Source: Gracilariopsis chorda
Taxonomy: Eukaryota; Rhodophyta; Florideophyceae; Gracilariales; Gracilariaceae
Assembly: GCA_003194525.1 (NCBI GenBank)
Contig: NBIV01000421.1
Coordinates: 1-38,226 of the forward strand
Direction of reading: 5' to 3'
DNA length: 38,226 nucleotides
Position numbers and translations under genes: made by a program. Below, piece after piece: positions 9,149 to 21,060 of this stretch; position 1 is the stretch's first letter; every line of letters starts with the position of its first letter. Below the pieces are notes generated by a model, which was given only the letters and a program-made list of their open reading frames with translations, made no database searches and was not told where the DNA came from.

Positions 9149-10590
9149 TTTTATGTACCGTTATGCATGAGGGCACAGAACTGACAATGTCGCGATGGTT
9201 ACGTTGAAAATAAGCCCATGTGAATATAGATGTGCTTGCAGAGCTGTTCAGCTCGATATTTAGGGTAGCTTGTTTGCAGATCCATGGCCGTAAAACACAA
9301 GCCCCCGCAGGACCAAATTCAAACATCTAGTTGATTTGGTGTCGGTGCAATTCATTATGCTTCCGCAACAAGAAAAGCTGCGCACAAGATCTTGAAAGCT
9401 GAAAAAGACCCTTTACTTTGACAAAGTGCATTACCATGATAGCCCTTCATCTTTCATATCATAGGTGGTATGTAAGAATGCAATATATTGCGACAAGAAG
9501 AACGCCGGTCGCTCTAGAAAGGCCTCTCTGAAAAGTGAGCAAGCCTTGTGCACGGTCTAGCTTTGATTTTTCGGTCTGTGTTTGCATTCAAACCCGATAT
9601 CCTGGGTAAAATTAAACATATAGCGACAATGCTAGGGGTACTTGACCCAGACTGAATCATGCGGAACAGAGAGCGCCTCAAAGTAGTTCCACATGAAACA
9701 CATCCAGTATGGTCTCTTTGGCCTTTTGGGAGAGCAATAGACAAGAACATGGACGGACTGTTGGACAACTGAATATATTAATTTAGAATTACCAACAAAA
9801 GAGGGTTTAGTTTCAAATAAAAAAAACGAAACGAAACACAAAATTTAGGAACCCCGGGAGGGTGGCGCAACCTCCCCCGGAGCCCAAGGACCGGGGACAT
9901 GACCCCCCAGCCCTGTCCCTTTAGGACCTGAGGCATCAACCCCCAGGCCCAAGGATGGGGTCATCACTGCCCACCCTTCTTCATCGTCCAAGCAAGGATG
10001 GGCGCGGTTTACGGGGTTCGAACCCCCAACTCCCGCTCCCAACCCTGCGTACCCACCCACTGTCCCGGACGGGGGCTGATGCACCAACCCCCGCCCGGCA
10101 CAACTCGGTTTCAATTCGGTATTTATTCCACACACGACGCGGAACATTGCGTGGTTTACCTGCTTTCCCACAAGGAATGGATGAAATTTAATTAGATAGA
10201 CAGAAAACAACTTTCCTCAGGAACAAGTAGCAATAAAAATGACTCTTCGTGTACCTGTTTTCGAGCTAGATTCACATTGAATCGCTGACAAATTCGTCTT
10301 CCGCCAAATCTCAAGACATCGACAATCGACTATCTGGAATATCTGTACGACAAACTTCTTTTCAAAGAAGAGAGGAAAATTAATCAGACAACATATTCTT
10401 ATTGATTGCAATTATGAGGACCTTCCTTAGATGCATTAGAGAGCAGACGAACTGAGAGGAAAAACAGTGCACGCAAATGCAGGAACATGAAGGGCAATAC
10501 GTGTTACTGCTGTGACTTATTTGGTTGTCTCAAATTCAAAAAACATTATTTACGAAGGTTACCTCTTTGAATTTTGCTCATTTTGGTCTT
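9149..10590. other. Intergenic region left of the copia element
   Basis: No gene can be supported. The region is AT-rich except for the GC-rich patch at 9844-10110 listed separately. Its left part shows scattered similarity to the region upstream of copy B, for example CATTATGCTTC at both 9353 and 20232, as expected if the duplication extended past the coding sequence. Confidence 0.5.
9844..10110. repeat. GC-rich island with tRNA-like B-box and internal repeats
   Basis: A sharply bounded GC-rich patch in AT-rich surroundings. It contains GGGGTTCGAACCCC (about 10014-10028), which matches the internal B-box of RNA polymerase III genes on either strand, and reiterated pieces such as AAGGATGGG and CATCAACCCCC/CACCAACCCCC. 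A T-rich tract lies on the minus-strand side. It does not fold as a tRNA by eye. A tRNA-derived SINE or a decayed tRNA-like repeat is possible. Confidence 0.3.
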
Positions 10591-10595
10591 GAGCA
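10591..10595. repeat. Target site duplication (left) of copia element
   Basis: GAGCA immediately precedes the TG of the 5' LTR and recurs directly after the CA of the 3' LTR at 15252-15256. Five bases is the usual size for Ty1/copia integrases. Confidence 0.88.
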
Positions 10596-10717
10596 TGAGA
10601 CGCCGAGTAGCGGCCTACAGTGCACAGGCGGCAAGCACGGCCGCAATTCCAAATAAAAGGCACCACGGCCGCCGACGCACGTGAAGCACGGCGGCCAGGG
10701 GAGCACGTTCTGTCTCA
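10596..10717 (+). repeat. 5' LTR of copia element
   Basis: Begins TG and ends CA. Contains an AATAAA polyadenylation-type signal (about 10653-10658) and an inverted repeat GGCCGCC/GGCGGCC around a CACGTG core. Identical to 15130-15251 except for its second base. Confidence 0.92.
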
Positions 10718-10729
10718 GGTTATGGGCCC
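10718..10729 (+). promoter_or_regulatory. Primer-binding site, anticodon region of initiator tRNA-Met
   Basis: GGTTATGGGCCC lies directly after the LTR. It is complementary to the anticodon stem-loop sequence GGGCCCAUAACC of eukaryotic initiator tRNA-Met. This is the half-tRNA priming arrangement known for Drosophila copia and yeast Ty5, not the common 3'-CCA-end arrangement. Confidence 0.75.
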
Positions 10730-10910
10730 TCTGCATATCTGAACAAACCCCATCATTGACGCTCCACCTCAAACAGCCCGCTCTATCCGCCAACGGCGAC
10801 GAGCTGAACTACGAGACGAGCACGACTACATCCTGAATCTTCTACAAAACTCACGCATCAACGCAACAGACGATCATAATCCCGTAGACTCAACCCAACA
10901 CACATTCATC

Positions 10911-13900
10911 ATGTCCAACGACCAACCTAAACTTCCGGCGCTGTCTTACAACAACTTCTTATTCTGGAAATCTGCGCTGACCATCAACACGTCACTCTTC
11001 GAAGGCTCCAATCTTCTTACCAGTGATCCTGTCCCCCCGCTGTCGACCCCGCTCAACAAGAACTTCAAACCACCAAAATCAACAAAATCAAATCGCTTAT
11101 CATCCAAAGCATTCCAGAGACTATAGCAACCAAACTAACAGGCGACTTTGTCGAACTTTCTCCGTTCCAGATTCTCCAACTCATCGAGTCGCACATCGGG
11201 AACAAAAATCGCCAAAATCACAACGTCTTAGAAGCCGAAGCACGAAGCATCCTCTTTTTGCCAGGAACAGACCTTGACAAATATGTAGAGCAATATGAAA
11301 ACATCAGGACTAAGATGAGCAATGCGAGGTACCCCAATATTCAACAAGAAGAAACCACAGTCAACTTCATGATTCAAGGGCTACGTCGTCATCCCGACTT
11401 CACCACACTCGCAATTGTATTAACCGGCAATCCTCCACCCAGCATACAGTCATTCGCGAACCACATCCGGCAAGCATTACTTCTGCAAGAGGACTCCTAC
11501 AACAGTAGCTCAACTACGCACCCATTACAACCACCTGCACGACAAACATGGCCCGGACAATCCCGCACCCATCGAGCACGGCCCTTCGCGCCACGTGCCC
11601 CAATCGACAAGCGTTGCCCAAAACCCGCAGGATGGCGAGGACCGTGGTGCACCTTCCACGCATCAGGAACCCACAACACCTCCGAGTGCCGTGTCCACCG
11701 CCGTTTGGCTAATCAACCATCAATGCACGCCCGAGCCGTGCAGATAACCGACGGCCTCAACCCGGCAATTGAAGAACTTGCACTGCGCCTCACAACCATT
11801 GAACAAGCCATTCAAGCCCCACCGGACAACATGCGAGACGGTAAGCAATACACACTTGACTCCGCCGCCAACCCCACCTACATAACTAACAAACGCGGCC
11901 TGACGCCGCTCTCAAACCCCCTAATCACACGTACTGCGGACGGACGATATCACACGGTCACACACGGTGGACAGATAACGATCAACACGAGACCTAGACA
12001 ACTACAAATTCGGGAAGCGCTCTACTCCCCATCACTTCGATCAAACCTCGTATCCGTGCATGATCTAGCACGCACATACGGCAAAGTCTCATTCTATCCC
12101 AACTATGCTTTTGTGCATGATCACCGACACCACAACCGCGTAGTCGCGTTTGCCAAACAGTCAAATGGTACATATGCCCTCAACATGGCACCCACGCCAT
12201 GCACAGCTGCAATAAAACCACGCTACACTGCTCACGGCATCCGCACTTTTGCCCGACCCCACAAACTAACGCCACCACAACCCAAGCCCAATACACAACA
12301 AAAGACATCCGCCGAAACCACACCCCGCGTCCAAACGACATCCATCCCATTTTACACACCGCGCACCCCAGCGGCACGCGAACCACGCCTGCACACCATC
12401 CCACTCTACACACCACCTAACTCAACCAAAGCCGTCAAACTTATGAAAGACTGGCACCTCAAACTCGGCCATGCCCATCCCAAAACCATCAGAATCATGG
12501 CAGAGAAGCGACTCCTACCGAACCTTCCGCCCACACTCGCCAAAGGATGGCCAACAATATCCTGCAGTGCGTGTCACATGGCCAAACTGCGACCCGCACC
12601 GCACAAACGGACCGCGCACACACATATTATAGGGCAGAAAATATCCTCCGACGTGCTTGGACCCGTCCACCCTCCAACGCGACTACACAACAGCAAATAC
12701 GCGATCACATTCATTGATGCCGCCACGCGATACCTTTTCATTGCGCTACTCGCAACACGAAAAGAAGTCTTTAATGAAATCGCAAAACACATTGAAACTA
12801 TTCGCAATCACACCGGGCACTACCCTCAGCTATTTCGGTGCGATAACGCCGGTGAGTACACATCCAAAATCGCCAACAACTTCCTTACGCAGCGAGGCAT
12901 TCAACTCTCACCGACGATACCGTACACACCACAGGAGAACTCATTGGCAGAGCGGATCAACCAAACATTAATGCGAACAGCCAGAGCATCCTTGGATCAC
13001 AGTCAACTCGACAATACCTATTGGGGACCGGCTATCCTCGACGCCGCATTCAAGTACAACATCACATACCACCCCGCAATTAAGCAACTACCATTCACCG
13101 CTTGGCACCGTAAACCTCCCTTCATACCGAAAATTATACCTTTCGGGCAGCTGGGATCCATCCCTTCCCTTCTCCCCAACAAAACCAAACTGCAGCGACG
13201 GGCCGAACCAGTGCGATACATGCACGCTGTGGATGAACAGCACATCGCGGTTCTGAATCTCAGAACACGCAAATACCAACTCGCCCGCACCGCCAATTTC
13301 CACCCCTACCACCCGGAACTCGACCCCTGCCGACCACACTACCGAGCTCTTCAAACAAAATACGCACCACGCAAAAGGGCCCACCAGCAACAACCGCGCA
13401 ACCAACCGAAAATCCCTACCACCATCACCATCAATACCGAACCACCTAAAACCACCAAGCAAGCGCGCCGCTACCCCGACGCGCACAAATGGCAAGAAGC
13501 ACACGACGCTGAATTAGACACCCTCGATGCAACGAAGGCCATTGACTGGAATGCCAAACCCCTACCCCCCGTAACCTCATCATACCAACCACTTGGACGT
13601 ACAGATACAAAATGGCCCCACGTACCGCGCAGCTGCACCGCAAAGCACGGTGCTCTGTCAGAGGCGATCGAATGAAACCGCACATTCACTACAATCCGGC
13701 CAAGACAGCATCCTATATGGTGGACAAAACAACCATACGAATCTTACTAGCCCTTGCTGCAATACGAGGGCTGCACCTCGATCATTTCGACATCAAAAGT
13801 GCTTACCTTCACGAGCGCTACGATCCTACCAAGGAGGTTTTCATTTGGCAGCCACCCCGGTTCGACGGCACATACAAGCACTCACAGCCGGCCGGAAAGC

Positions 13901-15088
13901 TACTTTCTAATCTATATGGGACCCCCCCCCGCAGGCCACATCTACTCCGCCGCACTAACGAAGTTCCTCATCCGTCATGGCTTAAAACCCACACGATCGG
14001 ACCCTTCACTCTTTCTATTCTACCATAGTGGCCACTATGCCCTAGTTGCAGTTTCAACGGATGACTTCATGGTCGCTGCGTCTCACACTTGTGCCACAGA
14101 CGAGCTGTACCGCCTAGTATCCCTAAAATATCAAGTTAAGCGGCTCGGATTTCCACGATTCTATCTCAACTGGAACATCAGGCGCACAACCCAAGGAATA
14201 CACATTTCACAGCCAACATTTGCAACAAAACTCGGCCAAAAACTACGCCTCCTTGACGCCAATCCAGTAGCAACCCCATACTTATCGGGAATGGGATACG
14301 ATTCTCCATCAACAACGGAAGCCCAAAACGACAAAATAGCTGCCATCTACCGCGAAACCGTTGGTGACTTGCGCTACTTAGCCGACTCAACACGTCCTGA
14401 CATTTCTTTCGCAACATCCGCACTTGCACGCGCCATCCAGAAACCCACAGACCGACACTGGAAACTACTCAAAGCTGCAGTGAAGTATATCAAAGGTACC
14501 CCCAACCATGGTCTTTTTTATCCCAAGCGCAACCGATTAACACTCACTACATACGCAGATGCCGACCATGCCACCTGCAAGTCCACACGAAAATCTGTCA
14601 GCGGCCATGCCCACCAGCTAGGACACAGCACCGTGTACTGGTTATCGCAACACCAACACACCGTCGCCCTCTCCACCTGTGAAGCAGAATATGTGTCGGC
14701 TGCACGCGCGGCACAAGACCTACTATGGATCCAAAACCTACTTCGTGAGCTTCCTGTCCAACCCCTGCCGACGCCTACAATGTATGTCGACAACGAATCG
14801 GCCGTCAAGATTGGGAACAGCATCGCGCCGACGAAGAGACGTAAACACATCGATATCAAACATCACCACCTCCAGGATCACGTCAATAACAATCGATTCC
14901 ACCTTCGGCACATTCCTGGCATATCCATGCGCGCTGACGCACTTACCAAGTCGCTCGCAAAGCCGGCCTTTACCAAGCACATGGAGGGCTTAGGCGTTTG
15001 TTCTGCACTCGCCCCTTGCATTCAGGGGAGTGAGACGCCGAAAGCTCCTACGAATGCAAAGGCGAGCGCACAACGAACCAAGTCCTGA
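10911..15088 (+). CDS. Copia Gag-Pol polyprotein, three frameshifts in C runs
   Basis: Polyprotein of about 1390 codons starting MSNDQPK. Gag: N-terminal YNNFLFWKSAL and a zinc knuckle at 11648-11689 with spacing CX2HX4HX4C, so histidine replaces the usual second cysteine. Protease: LDSAANP at about 11855-11875, that is DSA where DSG is usual. Integrase: HHCC region about 12450-12590, then aspartates at 12650 (SSDVLGP) and 12842 (FRCDNAGE) and glutamate at 12950 (SLAER), a DD35E spacing. Reverse transcriptase: FDIKSAYL near 13787 and STDDF near 14059 in the place of the usual YVDD. RNase H: TYADADHA, LSTCEAEY, YVDNESAV. The frame shifts at 11033-11038 (six C), 13565-13570 (six C) and 13922-13930 (nine C). 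Domains are otherwise intact, so sequencing indels or very recent damage are likely. No programmed shift between gag and pol is needed. Confidence 0.88.
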
Positions 15089-15129
15089 AGCAGCGAGCAA
15101 CCCAAAGCAGACGCTGCGTCTCAGACGCC

Positions 15130-15251
15130 TCAGACGCCGAGTAGCGGCCTACAGTGCACAGGCGGCAAGCACGGCCGCAATTCCAAATAAAAGGCACCAC
15201 GGCCGCCGACGCACGTGAAGCACGGCGGCCAGGGGAGCACGTTCTGTCTCA
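15130..15251 (+). repeat. 3' LTR of copia element
   Basis: Identical to 10596-10717 except that it starts TC where the 5' LTR starts TG. Followed by the GAGCA target duplication at 15252-15256. Confidence 0.92.
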
Positions 15252-15256
15252 GAGCA

Positions 15257-17752
15257 GACTCCGTGACCTCGCTGAGGTGAACACTCCACAAATTGCGCCC
15301 AGCGCCCAGTGTTTCGACGTTGTGTCCCAAGAGTCCAAAGAGAACATCCGGTATCTTTCTCCGCGCTCATTCTTTCTTCAGCAGGGAAGAAGATGCAGAT
15401 AAGATGTATTATGTCAAGAGTGAGCATGACTTACTCTCTCGTTTTCGGCGATGACGGACGCATACGAGGATTGGACTTCTTTGCCATTGTGCCTCGTCGT
15501 TTGTTGTCACGGCCATGACTACGCATTGGCCGGTGGGGCGCGCTCTGGGCGACTTCACGAAGCCAGAAACTTCTCAAATTCGCACGCTATTCAGACGGTA
15601 GAGTCCTGGGGAACGTTCTTAGCGTACGTAGTCCTAGTGAGCATGAAAAGACTTTGCCACTAGACCTGCACGGGAACTCCATTGATTCAGCATCAGCTCT
15701 GTCGTAATGATACATTCAAACGCTTTCCTTTCTCGACAGGTCCACATACTGATTAAGATCACTCTCCTCTTACATGAGATAGATCACTCTCCTCTTACAT
15801 GAGATAGACCAGATGATATAAGATGATCGCCGGTTTGTATCAGTGACACTGCGATTCTGCTTCGGCTTTGATAGTTGGAACCACATATCTGTGTAGTATC
15901 GGGTGCACTGGCGATGATGATGAAGACGAGAAAGGCAGAGCCGGTTGTAATGGTTACTCTGGCGACAAGTTCATTACCATGGGTTACTGTGTCTAACAAA
16001 GAATTCCATTCCGGTATCGAAAGAAACGATAGCAGGGTGGCGTGCGATGAGCGAAGAAGTCATTGTGAATACATTGTCCTATCAATCCATCTATCCAAGT
16101 TCGAGAGAATTTTCATTCGTGACGTGACCCCTGTCGCGTCGAGGGTAGAAACCAATTATAATGATAGGTGAAGATAAGACTGCTGTTCTGGCTTCTCGAA
16201 GCGCACTTGAAGAGCACAAGAGGAAATAATGCGTGATGATGTGCGCAATGAAGGCGCTGGTCACCGTTCCGTCTGAGAAAAGGCTGCCGCTAGCTTCTAA
16301 TGGTAATAATAACGATGTGTCAAAGAGAGCAGAACCCTGAAACGATACTGCAGTTGGATCCATGCTCTTCCCACTGTAGCAGGATCCGTAGTGCTCGTTG
16401 TAACGCCTAGATCGCCGCGTTGCAGTTCCATGGCAGACTAGTTAGTGCGAGAAGTACGGCGCTTATTCTTATCAGTTGCGTTTTGTCACATAACCTTACG
16501 ACCCGGAAAGTCGTCAATTCCGTCCAGGCGATGTAAGACGACTGGGCTACAAAAGTGTCCGGCCAGAAACTGATGCGAGCTTGTCCAGCGATACTTGTAG
16601 TGAGCTCCCACATGCGAAATGGATCCATGTTGAAGCTTTCGTAGCTCATCACTGGAGCTGCGGTGCCATGTCACCTTTTGCTGGATTAGTACTGCGCTGA
16701 GGAATCACTCGAGAAACGCCAGTGACCATCGCTTTGCATTAATCCGCCAGCCGTCGTGTGCCGACATTCCTGCGATGCAATCCAGGAGGAAGCGAAATGG
16801 ATGCGCAACTGGATCCGCGTCGAGAACTTGCCCCTTACGGCGGGGAATAGCTTCTCAGAGAGCTTGTACGTCGAATTCGGAATTACCCTTCGTCCGCCGA
16901 TAACCAACGACGAGAACAACAAGAACACATTCGTTTAGAGATGGTTCTGAGGCGGTAGAGTTCTTCAGTGTATCGAGGAAAGCGAAAGTTGAAGGTTTAG
17001 ATGTGTGCACCGTTTTTAACTTCTGGAAGGAAAACCGGAACATACTATAAGCGTAGTCTACAACACAAATAATTGACACCGGTAGTTTCGACGGGTGGTG
17101 CATCGTGAATTGCGGGTTGCTTACTCTCTTTATTCTCCAACAACCTCCAACGCTTCTTATAGAGTAGATGAGCAATATGAAGCTCTCGTGACTCTCGCCA
17201 TTGCGTGAGCTTTGGTCCGCGTGACGTCAAAAGCCATATCGAATGCCATTCGCACTCGTACCAGTTCCAGGTTTTCTGGAGTGTTGTCTGTAATCACCTT
17301 GACGACCGTGATCATACAAGCATTTGAGTGATGATCATGGCCAGATTATGATATTACGACTCGCATATCATTCAGTTTCCAAAACGTCTCATCTTCTCTT
17401 GTTTCCAGCGTTGTTCTGCATGAGGGTTCTATCCGTGCAGCAATACAAACACGTAATGCGTAAAAACTTTGCCAGTGCTTGGGAGTACATCTCTGATTCT
17501 GTTTGCGGACACCAATTCGCTCTTAAAGACCTTGGTACATGAATTCGTATGACGGTGCACATTAGACCCCTTGTCCAGTACATTTTGCTCTCGAACCATT
17601 GCAAAGCATTCGTGTTGTATTGCGTTCAGAAAGAAAGAAGTTTGCTGTTTAAGTCCTATTCTCACGCAAATTATACAAACACTGAGATTTTGTGCTCCTA
17701 TTCTTCTTACAGATTTCGTCGTTTAATCCTCCTATCGTCTGCCAAGTAATCG
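15257..17752. other. Gene-poor stretch between copia and copy B
   Basis: No gene can be supported firmly. One open frame on the plus strand (16756-16938) has protein-like composition (KWMRNWIRVENLPLT, FGITLRPPITNDENN) and is preceded by CCAG at 16750-16753, a possible acceptor, but it has no ATG near its start and no family that I know. A tandem 25-bp duplication lies at 15756-15805. The rest shows overlapping short frames on both strands with no bias. Confidence 0.5.
15756..15805. repeat. Perfect tandem duplication, 2 x 25 bp
   Basis: The unit AGATCACTCTCCTCTTACAT plus GAGAT is present twice without a mismatch, the second copy starting at 15781. Probably a recent slippage or replication product. 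Confidence 0.95.
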
Positions 17753-19742
17753 TCAGGATGGGTGCGATCGAGATTGTATTTTTTCATCTTGGTGTGTGCT
17801 CTGAGACTGCCGTAGCGCTGGTATAGAAGAACCATTCGGGACGCTATCAAACCCTTGATCACCTTGACAGACGCGTGTTTGCGCTGAATTCATGTTCGGC
17901 ATGTTCCGGTCGTGAGGAACAACAGAATTTGGATGCATGTTGGCAGAGGGGGGCGTGATGTAAAACATAAATTCGTTAGGGTCGGATACGGTGTACAATA
18001 CAGGTGCTTGCACAGCACGAGCTAGAGACTGATCTCGGGCAGCTGTGGAGGGAATGTAAGCTGATGCTTGAACGGCAGGAATAGCAGAGCAGTAATTTGT
18101 AGGCTCCTTGTAAGCAGTGAAGTGCCACACGTCTTGAGACTGAAAGTACACCACGTTGTGTGTTGTGCTTGTTGATCCCTGAGGTGTTGCAGCTAGATTC
18201 TGAGCGGCGACTGTAGTGATGTAGGTCGACGCATCTTGCACCCCAGAAAGTGCAGGAGGGTATTGCATAGGGCCTTGTTGATACCGCTCGCAGCAGCGGT
18301 TTCCCGCCTGCCTATAGTTGTGAACGTGAAGGTGTTGGGCTTCTCGTCTCTCACTCCCCGCGACGTTATACACGAAGAAGTTCGGAACAACAGACTGGTA
18401 GTTCACAGATGGGCTGTTTGTCGCAGGTCGTAAAGTACGAGCAGCAGATCCCGTACACATTCTTCTCGACGACAGGGGGTGCTCTGCATGCCGGGAAGCG
18501 GAAGCGGCTTGTGTTGCCGGCGTTGAATCCTGTGGCAAGTCAAACAATTGCTGTAGGCGAGACCCATTGATTCCAGACGCTTGTTCACCTGGTTGCCTTG
18601 TCCCCGGCTTTCTTTGTCTGAGAGAGGTAGATGGCGTGGTATTTCGGCCCTTGAGGACCCCAATCCGCTTCATGGACTTTCCTCTCAGAACCTTCTTTGG
18701 TCGTTGAGCCATTAGCTCATTTTGACCTTCTCTTGCTTCAATGGTTTTGGACAATTTTGAAGACAAGCCCTCATGGGACTGCATTGCGTTTCGATGGGGT
18801 GCCCGCTCGAGTATCAAAGGTGATGAATATGCAGGGGTTTGTGGAATGTTTCGACTTTCATCATCACTAGATAAGCCTGCGGTGTTGGGTTTTACTTCCG
18901 TACAGTGGCCTGCCGTTCGAAGATCCGGAGTAGACGTTACTGGACTATGACCTGGCAGCGCGATATGGGTACTCCTTGTTGTCATGCTCTGAACTATGCC
19001 CTCATCAGCTTTCTCTATCGAAGAGGGTCGATTAAGCCCTTCTTTTGGTGAGAAAACTTCACTGACGAACAACGTGGCTTTCGCAGGCACATGGTCTTCC
19101 TTCACATTTGGCTCCCGATTCGAAAGCGTCTGGCCCTCGCCCGAAATCTCTACATCATGTGATCTGGTTGGATGCACAGAATCATTAGCATTACGATCGG
19201 TTTTCTTCTCACAAGCGCTCGTTTTCGCAGTCGTAAATACCCTTTTGGTGCTTTTTGTGGTTTTTCGATAACCCTGTTGATTTCGGTCGTGTCCTTCTGG
19301 GCTTACGTTCCTTCTGCTTGTTCCTTGATTTAGCACTTTTGCGTAGAGGACCAGATTGAATAGTTAACGTTCTTGGCATAGCCGTATACGATTCCTTACT
19401 TGCGTACTCACTTGCGTCTCTCAGTGAGTTTGGGAAACACCCTTGGCTCTCGTTGCTTTGGCCTTCCTGTGGTTCGATTATCGCCAGCTCTTCTCCCCTT
19501 TTCGTACTGTCAAAGCTTCCCAAGCAACATCTTGCTTCCTCACAAGCTTCAGCAATACGTACCGTGCTTGCATTGAAAGCATCTGCAATCTTTGGTTGAC
19601 GTATGAGACCCAGAGTTTCGGCAAAGGTGTGCGAAGAGACGTTCACCGACACTGGAATGCTTAAATCATTTGAAACCGTTCTTAATAAGAAATGGTCTTC
19701 TGACGAGGCGCGGCCATCTTTAATAGCTCTCTGCTGATCCAT
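17753..19742 (-). CDS. Orphan nuclear-type protein, copy B of a duplicated pair, one frameshift
   Basis: Paralogue of the gene at 7322-8889, same strand, about 660 codons. Shared parts include the start region (DLSIPVSVNVSS against NLIPRSMSFSDD), the basic middle (RNKQKERKPRRTRPKS) and the core SSRRMCTGSAART ... NFFVYNVAGS with HVHNY. The C-terminal LYTVSDPNEFMFYITPPSAN matches the frameshifted tail of copy A. The reading path changes frame near 19240-19246 at AAAAGGG on the minus strand. Before it the frame starting at 19742 is open; after it a second frame with ACEKKTDRNAND continues, and both halves align to copy A. One extra base explains it, so a pseudogene or a sequencing indel is possible. 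Copy B is longer than A through extra polar segments and a longer tail. No domain that I recognise. Confidence 0.6.
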
Positions 19743-20100
19743 TTCCTATGTTTGAGTCCAATATACGGAACAAGCGAAACTTGAGTAGCAACTTCAAATA
19801 ACCTCTAAAGCAACAAGTAGAGGTGACCAAGAATGTTCCGACGAAGGCGAGGGGGAAATGTGATTGTAGAGTTGCCTTTCGTCGAGGATTGGGGTGGGAT
19901 GTCAGTTATCCTCACACAGAGCTACTGCGTTGAAAGCCAAGCTTGCACAAGGCGGTATTCAGGCTTCTGCTCAAAATGGTCTCGGGACAATTGTAGAGTG
20001 TTTTCTGAGGTCGAGGATGTACATGATTCAATACCTTTCTCTGTCAACTAGTGGGCTTTCTCTTTCTTATACCTACAATCAGTCTACTGGAGTCTATGTG

Positions 20101-20131
20101 CTAACAGTAGACTCTCCGTGCTAACAGTGAA
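20101..20131 (-). promoter_or_regulatory. Conserved upstream motif pair of copy B
   Basis: CTAACAGTAGAC at 20101 and GCTAACAGTGAA from 20120, the octamers 20 bp apart, about 359 bp upstream of the copy B start. Same motifs and order as upstream of copy A (spacing 23 there). An inverted AGTCTACT at about 20091 could pair with AGTAGACT here to form a hairpin. Confidence 0.4.
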
Positions 20132-20977
20132 GTGCTTGTACTCTTATGCACATGCAGGGCTGACAAAGTTGAACGGTAACCCTTTAATGCTGCTATGTTT
20201 GGTTGGCAATAAGCCAGCGAAGCTACAGCACCTCATTATGCTTCGAAGGGAACAGCGGTGCATAGGAGTTGGAAACGTAAAGACGCCTGTGGCAGAGACG
20301 GAAGGATTTGTTGTGTAATCTCTTCTATGGCGAATAGCGGCGCTAAGGAATTCAAAAGAACGAGAGGCCTGATGAAGCAAGGTTGCGTAAAACTGTTGGC
20401 TGTTCTGTGTTTCAAGTTACAAGGTTCGTCAAAATATTTCATCATGTTGCAACAAGAATCGCGCCACTTTAGCTCTCTCAGTTGGAAAGCGAAGGTTGGA
20501 AAGTAATAAAGCCGTAACTGCTATGTAATTAGAATTGCATGTGGTTGAATCCGATCTTCCTATGATGCTCGGATGGTTCAAGGAATAAACGCCATGCGAA
20601 CGAGCTTCCGCACATCTAATTATACAAAGGCAAAGGATGAAGAGATACAGAGACTTAGAACCCAAATCCGAGCAAACCAACAGTTTGCACGAATCTGAAG
20701 CCGCGACGGAATCCACAAAAGACGCAGGAGGCCAGAACAACACCAAGACAGTGGCGACATTTTGGGCTTGTCAAATTAACCCATGTTCCTCTATTTGAAA
20801 AGTGTGAGACGCAAAATGCTCTTGAACAATTCGAACAGTAATATGCAAAATCTTGAATAGAAGTATGTCCGTTCGATGGCATATACCGTAGATAGCGCTA
20901 TTTATGAGGACAGAACTTGATGTCGGAATAAGCGCCGAGCGTCAGCCATCCTAAGCCATTATAATTCTATGGTTATA

Positions 20978-21000
20978 CAGGGGTATTAGTGATACCCCTG
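20978..21000. repeat. Perfect hairpin, 9-bp stem
   Basis: CAGGGGTAT, a 5-nt spacer TTAGT... and ATACCCCTG form a perfect inverted repeat. The first of two such hairpins within 106 bp. Confidence 0.85.
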
Positions 21001-21060
21001 CACTGACAGATAAAAACTGGCGCCCTATGCACGAGACAGACTAGAAATTGAGACAAGGTA

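Larger units (their letters stand above)
10596..15251 (+). mobile_element. Complete, young Ty1/copia LTR retrotransposon
   Basis: A 4656-bp element with two 122-bp LTRs differing at one base by eye, a GAGCA target duplication, a primer-binding site and one gag-pol reading path in the copia order (gag, protease, integrase, reverse transcriptase, RNase H). LTR near-identity implies recent insertion. It sits between the two copies of the orphan gene. The reading path carries three single-base shifts, all in C runs. I see no clear polypurine tract before the 3' LTR; instead a 9-bp unit TCAGACGCC is repeated in tandem at 15121-15138. Confidence 0.92.

Noticed and set aside
10000..10040. A tRNA gene around GGGGTTCGAACCCC
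   Set aside because: No cloverleaf can be drawn by eye on either strand; D-arm and acceptor pairing are missing. Kept only as a possible SINE-like repeat.
9845..10210. A 121-codon minus-strand frame over the GC island
   Set aside because: The translation is glycine/proline-rich and follows the internal repeats, so it is a by-product of composition.
15089..15129. A polypurine tract before the 3' LTR
   Set aside because: The sequence is mixed and not purine-rich; only a tandem TCAGACGCC is present at the LTR edge.
20429..20746. A 105-codon minus-strand frame
   Set aside because: It overlaps other chance frames and shows no domain, no relative in the window and no coding-like bias.
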